Assembly: GCA_002323895.1 (NCBI GenBank)
Contig: DCQM01000147.1
Location: forward strand, 1-16,041
Source of the DNA: Akkermansiaceae bacterium UBA1518
GTDB lineage: Bacteria > Verrucomicrobiota > Verrucomicrobiia > Verrucomicrobiales > Akkermansiaceae
Length of the DNA: 16,041 bases
Reading direction: 5' to 3'
In this document: positions 1-9,000 of the stretch, piece by piece
How positions within the stretch are numbered: the stretch's first letter is position 1
Layout of the letters: each line of letters starts with the position of its first letter
Notes under the pieces: model-generated
Databases searched by the model: none
The model's input: the letters and a program-made list of their open reading frames with translations, nothing else
Told to the model about the DNA's origin: nothing
Translations under genes and position numbers: made by a program

Positions 1-536
1 AAAGAAATCAAGGCAGCGCTTGTAAAGACGAGAGCGAGCCGTTGCGGAGCCCGCTTCCACACGAAGCAAACAATAAGGGGGAAGATCAGGTAGAATTGTT
101 CCTCAACCGAAAGCGACCAAGTGTGGAGGAGCGGTTCATAATCGGATTTCTCGGCAAAATAGCCTTGATCGCGAGTGAAGTAGCAATTTGACGCCACTAG
201 TACATGAGCCATCGCGCTTCGAGCCAACGAAGCGTATCGCTCCGGAGTTTGCAGGAATGCACCAATCAGGAGGGCCCCAACCATCATTACCATGGCGGCC
301 GGAACAATTCGGCGAACTCTCCGCGCCCAAAACTCCATGAGTGAGAACCGATCTTCACCGAGTTGTCGGAGAAGAATCCCTGTGATGAGATAACCCGAAA
401 TTACAAAGAAAACGTCGACGCCCACAAAACCGCCAGGAAACCCCAGCTCGAGGTGGAACAAAACCACTCCAATTACCGAAATAGCGCGAAGGCCATCGAT
501 TTCTGGGCGGTAGTGCTTACTCATGATCCACCCCAT
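1..536 (-). CDS. Acyltransferase 3 (OafA/YrhL-type) membrane protein, 3' part cut off by window edge
   Basis: An integral-membrane O-acyltransferase that probably acylates a surface polysaccharide or other envelope glycan. About 178 residues are visible. Near the N-terminus is the family signature YRPEIDGLRAISV, followed by a membrane segment with the conserved FHLE histidine region, then GGFVGVDVFFVISGYLIT, a basic segment (FWARRVRRIVP), and later LLHTWSLSVEEQFYLIFP, which is typical of this family. The ATG at 536 is preferred because GGAGG lies six bases upstream (543-547 read on the minus strand). An in-frame ATG at 524 is the alternative and would remove four residues (MGWI). The C-terminal half, which in many relatives carries an extracytoplasmic SGNH domain, lies outside the window. 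It is transcribed divergently from carB. Family assignment is secure; the substrate cannot be told. Confidence 0.93.
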   Translation of the reverse strand, partial: MGWIMSKHYRPEIDGLRAISVIGVVLFHLELGFPGGFVGVDVFFVISGYLITGILLRQLGEDRFSLMEFWARRVRRIVPAAMVMMVGALLIGAFLQTPERYASLARSAMAHVLVASNCYFTRDQGYFAEKSDYEPLLHTWSLSVEEQFYLIFPLIVCFVWKRAPQRLALVFTSAALIS

Positions 537-872
537 CCCTGACCTCCAAAAGCCATAGACTCAATCCAAAATCCTTCTCAACAAAGGTTGTTCACAAAAA
601 TCACACTGATTCGAACAGAGTTTCAAAAGTAACGCTGCTCCAGAGAACACTGCGATGTCAAAGCTTCATTGTATGAATACCTCTATCGTTCTGCCCAACT
701 AAAATTTCTTCGCTCTTGCTTCAAAAGTAGGGACATCGAATTCCATAAAACAGCTCATATTCGCAAGAGGCCGAGCTTTTTTGCATCTTAAGCCCCCGAA
801 AAAGCGATCACTCTTTACAAAACCTCGCCCCCTTGGCAGATACACGAAGTTTTAGCCCCACCGCTTTAAAAA
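537..872. other. Divergent intergenic region between the acyltransferase gene and carB
   Basis: These 336 bases hold no convincing ORF. They should contain the promoters of both divergent genes, but I cannot place either with confidence. TTTACA at 814-819 could be a -35 box for carB, but no good -10 follows at normal spacing. A ten-base direct repeat, TTCAAAAGTA, occurs at 622-631 (with one mismatch at the last base context) and 720-729. No attenuator with a T-tract and no recognisable pyrimidine-responsive leader is visible. Confidence 0.5.
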
Positions 873-3800
873 ATGCCGAAGGATACCAGCATCAAAAAAA
901 TTCTCGTCGTAGGAGCAGGCCCCATTGTTATCGGACAAGGATGTGAATTTGACTACTCCGGCACCCAAGCTTGCAAGGCGCTCCGCGAGGAAGGTTACGA
1001 GGTCGTTTTAGTAAACTCCAATCCGGCCACCATCATGACCGATCCGCAGTTTGCCGAGCGGACATACATCGAGCCGATCACGCCCGATGTCATTGAGAAG
1101 ATTATTATCAAAGAGAAGCCTGACGCTCTTCTTCCCACCCTTGGGGGCCAGACCGCACTCAACGTTTCCATGGATCTCTTCCATGCCGGCACGCTAGACA
1201 AGCTCGGCGTCAAAATGATCGGGGCAAACGCCGACGCCATTGACAAGGGTGAAAACCGACAACGGTTCAAAGACGCCATGATCAAGATCGGTCTCGATCT
1301 TCCAACCTCCGGCGTTGCCCACTCCATGGAAGAGGCCAAGATCATCGCTGATGAAATTGGCTCTATGCCACTCGTCATCCGACCCGCCTTCACTCTCGGT
1401 GGGACCGGTGGCGGCATCGCCTACAACAAGGAGGAATTTGAAATGATCGTTCATCGCGGTCTCGACCTCTCGCCCACTACCGAAGTCCTCGTCGAAGAAT
1501 GCCTTCTCGGTTGGAAAGAATACGAAATGGAAGTCATGCGTGACCACGCGGACAACTGCGTTGTCATTTGCTCAATCGAAAACCTTGACCCTATGGGTGT
1601 TCACACCGGTGACTCGATTACGGTGGCCCCCGCGCAGACTCTTTCCGATCGCGAATACCAGATCATGCGCGACGCAAGCTTCGCCGTGATTCGTGAAATC
1701 GGCGTTGAAACTGGCGGCTCGAATATTCAATTCTCCGTCGATCCCAAAACTGGCCGTTGTATTGTAATTGAGATGAACCCGCGCGTCAGCCGCTCTTCTG
1801 CACTCGCCTCAAAAGCCACTGGATTCCCAATCGCTAAAATTGCAGCTAAGCTTGCTGTCGGATATACTCTCGACGAACTCCCAAATGACATCACTCGCGA
1901 GACTCCGGCCTCATTCGAGCCAACCATCGACTATGTTGTCACCAAGGTTCCTCGCTTCACTTTCGAGAAATTTCCCACTGCTGACCCCGTCCTCACTACT
2001 TCTATGAAGGCCGTTGGAGAAGCCATGTCGATCGGCCGGACTTTTAAAGAATCACTCCAAAAATCACTCCGTTCGCTCGAAACTGGGCGTTTTGGTTTCG
2101 GCTTCGACGGCAAGGACCCCGAAGCGTCACGCGAGCAAGTGGAACGCAAACTCCATGTCCCAAATGCTGAGCGTATCTTCTGGCTCAAAGTCGCCTTCGA
2201 GCAAGGCTGGACGATCGAGGAAATCTTCGATGCTACCCAAATCGATCCATGGTTTCTTGAGAACATGCGCGTCATTGTTGAGGAGGGTAAAGACCTCTCC
2301 AACCTCGATTTAAGGACCGCAAAGAAACTTGGATTTTCTGATGTCCAGATTGCTCACGCTCGCGGAATCAGCCAAGACGAAGTCAGAGCTGCGCGTAAGG
2401 AGAAAGGCATTATTCCAACTTACCGCCTCGTGGACACCTGCGCCGCCGAGTTTGAAGCCGCCACTCCTTATTACTATTCAACTTACGGTGACGAAAACGA
2501 AGCCCGCGAGACCGACAAAAAGAAAATTGTCATCCTCGGAGGTGGGCCTAACCGCATTGGCCAAGGCATTGAGTTCGACTACTGCTGTGTGCATGCTTCT
2601 TTCGCTCTCCGCGAACTCGGCTACGAATCCGTGATGGTCAACTCAAACCCCGAGACCGTCTCTACTGACTACGATACCTCGGACAAACTCTACTTCGAAC
2701 CACTCACTCTCGAGGATGTTCTGAACATTTGCGATCAAGAAAAGCCCGATGGGGTTATCGTACAATTTGGTGGTCAAACTCCTCTCAACCTTGCGGCCGA
2801 TCTCGAGCGCCACGGCGTGCCCATTATTGGCACCTCTCCCAAGTCTATCGAACTAGCCGAAGATCGCAAATTCTTCTCAGCTCTTCTTGATAAAATTGGC
2901 CTTAAGCAAGCTGAAGCCGGCACTGCAATTTCAGAGGACGAGGCCGTTGCAATCGCCGATCGTATTGGCTACCCTGTTCTTGTCCGTCCTAGTTTCGTCC
3001 TTGGTGGTCGCGGTATGATGATCGTCTATAACGACGACGAACTTCGCCACTACATCCGCAACGCTGCTGATGTCGCTCCGGACCGCCCAATTCTCGTCGA
3101 TCGCTTCCTCGAAAATGCCACCGAGATCGATGTCGATTGCATTTCAGATGGAGACACATCTGTTGTTGGAGCAATCATGGAGCACATCGAACAAGCCGGG
3201 ATTCATTCTGGCGATTCTGCCTGTGTGATTCCTGCGTTCAGTCTTTCCGATAAAATCAAAAGCGAAATCCTTGTAGGGGCCAAGTCTCTTGCTAAAGAAC
3301 TAGAAGTTCGGGGATTAATGAATATCCAATTCGCCATTAAAGATGACGAACTTTATGTCATTGAAGTGAATCCGCGTGCCAGCCGCACCGTTCCCTTCGT
3401 TTCAAAATCCATCGGAGTCCCTCTCGCCAAACTGGCCGCTAAAATTATGGTTGGTGAGAAGCTTGTTGATCTAGGCTTCACGGAGGAGATCCTTCCCCCT
3501 TGCTTCTGCGTGAAAGAGGCCGTCTTCCCGTGGGGGCGCTTTCCTGGGATCGATATTGTTCTTGGACCAGAAATGAAATCTACTGGCGAAGTCATGGGAG
3601 CTGACTCCAACCTAGGTATGGCTTATGCCAAGTCACAGATGAGTGCCTTTAACCCGCTACCCAAAGAAGGTAATGTCTTCTTTTCTGTCAACGATCGTGA
3701 CAAAGAACGAGCAATTCCTGTGGCCAGAGAACTCGCCGAGCTGGGTTTCAAAATCCACGCTACTGGCGGCACCTATAAGTGTTTCAATAATGAGGGTATC

Positions 3801-4070
3801 GAGGTCGAGCGTCTCTACAAACTGGCAGAGCACAAGCGCCCTAATGTCATCGACATGATGAAAAACGGCGACATCCAATTCATCATCAACACTCCAAGCG
3901 GCCACGAAGCCAGGGAAGATGAAGTCAAAATCCGCTCTGGTGCCGTGCAACATAAAATCAGTCACTGCACGAACCTCGCTGCCGCCGAAGCTAGCGTAAA
4001 AGCAATCCGCTCTCTCCTAGAAAACGAACTTACCGTGACTTCGCTCCAAGAGCATCATGGTATCGCTTAG
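873..4070 (+). CDS. carB: Carbamoyl-phosphate synthase large subunit
   Basis: The cytoplasmic synthetase subunit makes carbamoyl phosphate from bicarbonate, ATP and ammonia channelled from the CarA glutaminase, feeding pyrimidine and arginine synthesis. At 1065 residues it matches the usual length of about 1070. The two homologous halves are clear: the first opens with GAGPIVIGQGCEFDYSGTQA near residue 14, the second with GGGPNRIGQGIEFDYCCVHA near 555. Each has its ATP-grasp core (PAFTLGGTGGG near 172; PSFVLGGRGMM near 708) and a metal-binding segment of the form VIE(M/V)NPR. An oligomerisation region lies between them. The C-terminal methylglyoxal-synthase-like allosteric domain starts near 931 and includes ATGGT and FIINTPSG. 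An in-frame stop at 867 fixes the ATG at 873, which has no Shine-Dalgarno sequence before it. carA is not in the window, so the pair is not adjacent here on the 3' side or immediately upstream. Confidence 0.98.
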   Translation: MPKDTSIKKILVVGAGPIVIGQGCEFDYSGTQACKALREEGYEVVLVNSNPATIMTDPQFAERTYIEPITPDVIEKIIIKEKPDALLPTLGGQTALNVSMDLFHAGTLDKLGVKMIGANADAIDKGENRQRFKDAMIKIGLDLPTSGVAHSMEEAKIIADEIGSMPLVIRPAFTLGGTGGGIAYNKEEFEMIVHRGLDLSPTTEVLVEECLLGWKEYEMEVMRDHADNCVVICSIENLDPMGVHTGDSITVAPAQTLSDREYQIMRDASFAVIREIGVETGGSNIQFSVDPKTGRCIVIEMNPRVSRSSALASKATGFPIAKIAAKLAVGYTLDELPNDITRETPASFEPTIDYVVTKVPRFTFEKFPTADPVLTTSMKAVGEAMSIGRTFKESLQKSLRSLETGRFGFGFDGKDPEASREQVERKLHVPNAERIFWLKVAFEQGWTIEEIFDATQIDPWFLENMRVIVEEGKDLSNLDLRTAKKLGFSDVQIAHARGISQDEVRAARKEKGIIPTYRLVDTCAAEFEAATPYYYSTYGDENEARETDKKKIVILGGGPNRIGQGIEFDYCCVHASFALRELGYESVMVNSNPETVSTDYDTSDKLYFEPLTLEDVLNICDQEKPDGVIVQFGGQTPLNLAADLERHGVPIIGTSPKSIELAEDRKFFSALLDKIGLKQAEAGTAISEDEAVAIADRIGYPVLVRPSFVLGGRGMMIVYNDDELRHYIRNAADVAPDRPILVDRFLENATEIDVDCISDGDTSVVGAIMEHIEQAGIHSGDSACVIPAFSLSDKIKSEILVGAKSLAKELEVRGLMNIQFAIKDDELYVIEVNPRASRTVPFVSKSIGVPLAKLAAKIMVGEKLVDLGFTEEILPPCFCVKEAVFPWGRFPGIDIVLGPEMKSTGEVMGADSNLGMAYAKSQMSAFNPLPKEGNVFFSVNDRDKERAIPVARELAELGFKIHATGGTYKCFNNEGIEVERLYKLAEHKRPNVIDMMKNGDIQFIINTPSGHEAREDEVKIRSGAVQHKISHCTNLAAAEASVKAIRSLLENELTVTSLQEHHGIA

Positions 4071-4201
4071 GGAATCTATCATCGCCCACCTTTCAAAAGT
4101 GTTCTGCGCATCTAAGTAAGATCGTTTCTCCAGCATACTTATTCAGAATTTAATATTCCGTATTGGACCTCCAGCGTCCTCTGCCCTTATCCTCCTCAAT
4201 C

Positions 4202-5101
4202 ATGAAACTGATTATTCTGCTCTTCCTTCTACCCCTCACCCTCTTGGCTAAAGAAGATCGCCTCATTCTTGTTGGCGCATCCTATGGTAAAAACATCCTC
4301 GCGATCTGCGAGCCTGATGGAACCGTGATTTGGGAACATAAGACCGGCGGCCCTGAGCGTGGTCACACCGGACACCACGATCTTCAATTTCTTCCCAACG
4401 GTAACATTCTATTTCACGACTCCTGGTCCATTACCTCCGAGATCACCTTAAAGAAGGAAATCACTTGGAAATACGACTCCAAGGGTGCCGACGTTCACGC
4501 ATTTCAACGACTCAAGGACGGCCACACCATGATCGCCGAAAGCGGTGTCGGGCGCATCGTCCACCTCGACAAAGAGAGCCAGATTGTCAAAGAAGTCCTC
4601 CTCCCAAAAAATGGCCGCCACAAGACTCGCATGCTCAAAAGCCTCCCTAACGGCCACTACCTTTCTTGTGCCGAAAGCCCCGGCGTCGTTACCGAATATG
4701 ATACCGCCGGTAAAATCGTCTGGGAATACGCGACCAAAACTCGCGTCTTCGGAGCAATCCGTCTCAAAAACGGGAATACTCTCATCGCTTCAGGAAGCGG
4801 CAATTCAATCCTCGAAGTCTCTCCGGATAAAAAAGTTATTTGGGAAATAAAAGAGAAAATCCCCGGCACCAATATCGAACTTGCTTGGACCACCGACCTT
4901 CAGGAGCTTCCAAATGGCAACCTTGTCATCGGCAACTGCCACGCCGGCGATAAGAATCCGCAGATCGTCGAACTCGATAAAGACAGAAACGTCGTCTGGA
5001 CATTCGACGAATACGAACTCGTCGGAAACGGCCTAGCCTGCTGGGAAATCCTCGACGCCAAGCAAACCGCCCTCGTTCGCTCTCATCTTAAAAAAAAATA
5101 G
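4202..5101 (+). CDS. Exported PQQ-type beta-propeller repeat protein
   Basis: A 299-residue protein with a short signal peptide (MKLIILLFLLPLTLLA, then KEDRL), so it should act outside the cytoplasmic membrane. The rest consists of propeller blades with a repeated pattern of LPNGN or LKNGN, a hydrophobic strand, then a D-x-x-G/K-x-V-x-W turn. Examples are LQFLPNGNILF, IRLKNGNTLIASGSG, LQELPNGNLVIGN and KDRNVVWTF. The early histidine-rich stretch GHTGHHDLQ is distinctive. No catalytic residues can be assigned; such propellers often serve as binding or scaffold domains. An upstream in-frame TTG at 4163 was passed over because the ATG at 4202 puts the signal peptide at the N-terminus. The gene has no clear ribosome binding site. 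It ends LKKK-stop, the lysines being encoded by nine consecutive A bases, immediately before a hydrolase frame that lacks its own start. Confidence 0.85.
   Translation: MKLIILLFLLPLTLLAKEDRLILVGASYGKNILAICEPDGTVIWEHKTGGPERGHTGHHDLQFLPNGNILFHDSWSITSEITLKKEITWKYDSKGADVHAFQRLKDGHTMIAESGVGRIVHLDKESQIVKEVLLPKNGRHKTRMLKSLPNGHYLSCAESPGVVTEYDTAGKIVWEYATKTRVFGAIRLKNGNTLIASGSGNSILEVSPDKKVIWEIKEKIPGTNIELAWTTDLQELPNGNLVIGNCHAGDKNPQIVELDKDRNVVWTFDEYELVGNGLACWEILDAKQTALVRSHLKKK
5090..5098 (+). other. A9 homopolymer at a gene junction: possible frameshift or slippage site
   Basis: Nine A bases encode the last three lysines of the propeller protein and are followed at once by its TAG. Re-reading one base back, or adding one A to the transcript, gives AAA-AAA-AAA-ATA-GAT and enters the long hydrolase frame without interruption. 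Runs of A this long are known sites of polymerase slippage and of -1 ribosomal slipping (A-AAA-AAA type). An inverted repeat, GCGCTT at 5111-5116 and AAGCGC at 5149-5154, could form a downstream stem, although its 32-base loop makes it weak evidence. A one-base error in the homopolymer of the assembled sequence would look the same. Confidence 0.5.
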
Positions 5102-5970
5102 ATCCAAAGCGCGCTTCCGCCAAGGAACCTAGCCTGCTTCTGACTGCCAAGCGCATCCTCTTCCTCGGTGACTCCATCACCGCCGCGCGCCACTACGTCG
5201 TCGACCTCCAAGCGGCCCTAAGCCTCCACGGACAGACCCCCGAAATCATCGCCCTAGGCCTCCCTTCCGAAGGAGTAACCGGCCTCTCCGAACCACCTCA
5301 TCCCTTCCCCAGACCTGATGTTACCGAGCGCCTCACCCGCGCTCTTGGCAAAATCAACCCCGATCTCGTCATCGCCTGTTACGGTATGAACGATGGCATT
5401 TATCACCCTTTCTCAGAGAGCCGATTCATCCAATATCAAAAAGGGATTCATAGCCTGATTGACAAAGTTAATGCCTCCGGCGCCCAACTCATTCTCCTTA
5501 CCCCACCCCCTTTTGATCCCAAAGCTCCTGGGATAAAGAACAAGCTTGTTGGAATAAATTCGCCCGTCTTTTCCTGGACCAAAATTTATGAGAACTATGA
5601 CTCCGAAGTGATCGCTCGCTACGCCAGCTTCATCCTCTCGCTGAAATCACGTGTTGTCCAAGTTGCAGATATTCATACACCCATCAACAAACACATGGTG
5701 GGAAAACGAAATATCGATCCAGATTACCACCTCTCCAATGACGGCGTTCATATCAACCGGGACGGTCACCGTCTGATGGCCCAAACCATTTATCAAGCCC
5801 TCCTAAGGCAACCACTCCCAAAACTCACAAGCAACCTCGTCAAAAAATTTGAGTCTAAACAAAACATCCTTGCCCCCGCTTGGCTCACTCATATCGGCCA
5901 CACCCGTCCCGGCGTCAAAGCTGGCCTTTCACTCGAAGAAGCAAAAGAAAAAGCAGCCGACATCAACTAA
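5098..5970 (+). CDS. SGNH/GDSL hydrolase without a canonical start codon (possible C-terminal half of a fused protein)
   Basis: An SGNH-fold esterase/lipase-like enzyme, expected to remove acyl groups from a carbohydrate or other extracellular substrate. Counting from the ATA at 5098, the catalytic blocks are present: block I GDSIT with Ser26, a block II glycine in the ALGLPSEGVTGLSEP region, block III GMNDG with Asn98, and block V DGVH with Asp215 and His218. The frame is closed upstream by TAA at 5089-5091. No ATG, GTG or TTG occurs between there and block I. The first ATG (5386) lies inside block III and would delete the nucleophile. CTG codons at 5134 and 5140 and the ATA are the only non-standard options. 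No signal peptide precedes the domain, although ASAKEP near the start resembles the residues around a cleavage site. Translation as a -1 fusion with the upstream exported propeller would supply both a start and a signal. Family call secure; start and intactness unresolved. Confidence 0.75.
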   Translation: MDPKRASAKEPSLLLTAKRILFLGDSITAARHYVVDLQAALSLHGQTPEIIALGLPSEGVTGLSEPPHPFPRPDVTERLTRALGKINPDLVIACYGMNDGIYHPFSESRFIQYQKGIHSLIDKVNASGAQLILLTPPPFDPKAPGIKNKLVGINSPVFSWTKIYENYDSEVIARYASFILSLKSRVVQVADIHTPINKHMVGKRNIDPDYHLSNDGVHINRDGHRLMAQTIYQALLRQPLPKLTSNLVKKFESKQNILAPAWLTHIGHTRPGVKAGLSLEEAKEKAADIN

Positions 5971-6042
5971 AAATGCCTTAAAAGCATCAGATTAAAGCCT
6001 TCAAACTACAACTCATTGATTGTTCTTTCGCAATAAGAGCGC

Positions 6043-9000
6043 ATGTTTAAAGAGATGTTCCGTTATGTGCTTCTAATTGGATTTTTCATCGCGGCCAGCG
6101 GAGTAAAAGCTGGGCCCATCATCTCGGAATTTCTAGCAAGCAATAAATCCTCCCTCAAAGACGAGGATGGTGAATCGGGCGACTGGATTGAAATTCATAA
6201 TCCTGAAAATATCGAAGCCGACCTCACTGGTTATTCTTTAAGTGATGATCCAGAGACTCTGCAAAAATGGACCTTTCCCGCTGGGACAAGTTTGCCAGCT
6301 TATGGTCGGATAATTGTGTTTTGCTCAGGAAAGAACCGACTAGAGCTCAACCGACTTCACACCAATTTTTCCATCGCGACTTCCGGTGGATCTTTACAAC
6401 TTTCCAATGCAGCTGGGCAAATCGTCTCAGAATTTAAAGATTACCCGCAACAAAGAAGCGATATTTCCTACGGTATTAAACGCAACGGCATCAAGGGATT
6501 CTTTGATCCTCCTACTCCTAGGGAAATAAATGGAACTGCTTTGACCGGATTCGTAGCCGACACGGTCTTCACTAAAAAAAGAGGTTTCTACGAAGGTTTT
6601 TTTGTCACCGGAATTTCAACTCAAACTGATGACGCTTCCATCCGCTACACCCTCAACGGGACGAAGCCCACTCCAGAGACAGGAATCATTTACGACGGCC
6701 CTTTTCTTATTGCATCTAGCACGATAGTGCGTGCGATGGCTTATAAAGAGGGAATGGTCCCAACAAATGTTGATGCGCAATCCTATTTATTCACCGGAGA
6801 TATCATCAATCAACCGGAGATGAATCCGGAGATCGCCAACTCCCCCACATATCGGAACGAGCTTCGCGAAGCACTGAAAGAACTTCCCGTAGTCTCACTC
6901 TCATTTGAGCAAGACTCGGTTTTTGGCCGAAGAGGGATCTACGAAAATCCAGACGATAAGGGCCGGGGGAGTGAACGCGAAATTCACTTTGAGTATTTTG
7001 ATCCAGCAAACCCTGATGATTCGGTCCATGAACCCGCGGGCCTTCGTATCCACGGAGGCAACTCGCGACAGCATCCTAAAAAACCACTTAGGATCTACTT
7101 TCGCGATGACTATGGCGACTCCCGGTTGGAACATGAAATCTTCCCAAGCTCACCCGTAAAGAGTTTCAAATCCCTCCTTCTCCGGGGAGGCGGTCACGAC
7201 GCCTGGATCTTTGACAGCAGATGGCGGGAAGCCAGTTTTGTCCGTAACCAATTTTTACACCAACTACAAAGAGGGATGGGCCAGCCCTCTCCATATGGGC
7301 GCCATGTGAATGTTTTTCTTAACGGGCAATACTGGGGACTCTACGAATTGCAGGAATTTCCCCACGAGCACTACAACGCAGACCACCACGGAGGTGATCC
7401 CGAAGATTGGGATGTTGTCAAACACGGCCAGGAAGTCGAAGCCGGCACCCGCTCGGCGTGGGACGCTCTCATCAATCTCGCAGAAAACGGGATCAACTCT
7501 AGCAATGACTATACGGCAATTCAGGAATATCTTGATCTCGAGAATTTTGCCGATGCCATGATCCAACGAATCTGGGCAAGTGACGAAGATTGGCTCTCTC
7601 CTTTCTTTCTCGACGGTCGGGATATCTCAACCTTTTCCGATGATAAAAACTGGTATGTCGGACGAAAGAGCCGCAATGGCACAACAAAGTTTTTTTTCTA
7701 CAACTGGGATGCTGAAATGTCGATGGGCATTCCCTTTTCAGATTTACAGACCTTTGAAAACGATTTCAGCCGTATCAGAACTGCGCAATCACCTGGAATT
7801 ATTTATGATGCCTTGCGCAGATATCCCGAATTCCAGTTATTCTTCGCAGATCGACTCAGAAAACACTGCTTTTTCGGAGGAGCTCTGACCATCGGCCCTT
7901 TAAGAGAAAACTGGAGCCACTACACCGACACCGTGCGAAGTCCTGTCGTAGCCGAATCAGCCCGCTGGGGTGTCCAAGCATGGCTCGAGCAAGACAGGTT
8001 TTCCCCATTTACCCGAGATGATGAATGGTTACCCGCAGTGAGCTGGGTTCGAGATCAATTCCTGCCCAATCGGTCCGCGGAAATCCTAGATCAATTCCGC
8101 CAAGTGAGCCTTTATCCTAATACCGAAGCGCCACTCGTCCTGCCTTTTGGAGCAAATTCGGCAACACCCATCGAAGTCTCGATGAATACCGGGACAAATA
8201 ATTCAACGATCTACTACACCACTGATGGCAGTGATCCACGCCTTGCAGGGTTCACGTCCACGGAAACCTTGATCGGAGAAAACTCAAATGTTCGTGTCAT
8301 CATACCTGACACTCTTATCGACAACGAAATTGGTTTTACATGGCGTTCCGTCAATCCACCTTCCAACCTCGCCAGTTGGATCTCCGGAACCAATGGTGTT
8401 GGGTATGAACGAAGTTCAAGAGGGAATTATCTTCCCTTCATATCAACTGCTGTCGATGAGATGTGGGACACAAATCCCTCTCTTTATCTACGATACCAGT
8501 TTGAGGTCCCAGATCTAAAGACGCTTGAATCCCTGAGCTCACTTCTTCTCCAGATGCGTTATGATGATGGCTTCGCAGCCTATCTTAATGGCACCTTAGT
8601 TTCATGGTCGAACTATGGCACATCAGCCTGGAACTCAACAGCCTCATCACCAACCAGTGACGATGAAGCCGTTGTTTTTGAGAACTTTGACCTTACACCT
8701 CAGGTATCCCAACTTCAAGTAGGCACAAACGTTTTGGCCATTCACGGGCAAAACACCTCACCTCGAAGCAGCGACTTCCTCATCGAAGCGGTATTGACCT
8801 CTAGCAATTCTACACCATCAAAGATCTCTCCGTCAGCGCTCTCGTATTCAGGCCCCATTGAACTCAATACGAGTAGGATCATTAAAGCTCGTACTCTGAC
8901 TGAATCTGGCCAATGGTCTGCTCTTACAGAATCCTATTTTTCCATCGCGAATACCGCGAATGCCGAAAACCTTCTCGTCACCGAAATTCATTATCATCCC

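Noticed and set aside
995..3965. Several long open frames antisense to or out of frame with carB
   Set aside because: They lie wholly inside a complete, highly conserved gene and show no domain, signal or ribosome binding site; they are by-products of carB codon use.
4163..4201. TTG at 4163 as start of the propeller gene
   Set aside because: It would place 13 residues before a standard signal peptide, and no ribosome binding site supports it.
4071..4201. TAATAT at 4151-4156 as a -10 promoter box
   Set aside because: No acceptable -35 sequence at 16-18 bases upstream; the match alone is too common in AT-rich spacer DNA.
5386..5970. ATG at 5386 as the start of the hydrolase
   Set aside because: It lies within catalytic block III (GMNDG) and would remove the GDSIT nucleophile and block II, although coding for both continues cleanly upstream in the same frame.
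5973..5987. ATGC...GCAT inverted repeat after the hydrolase as a terminator
   Set aside because: Only a four-base stem and no following T-tract.
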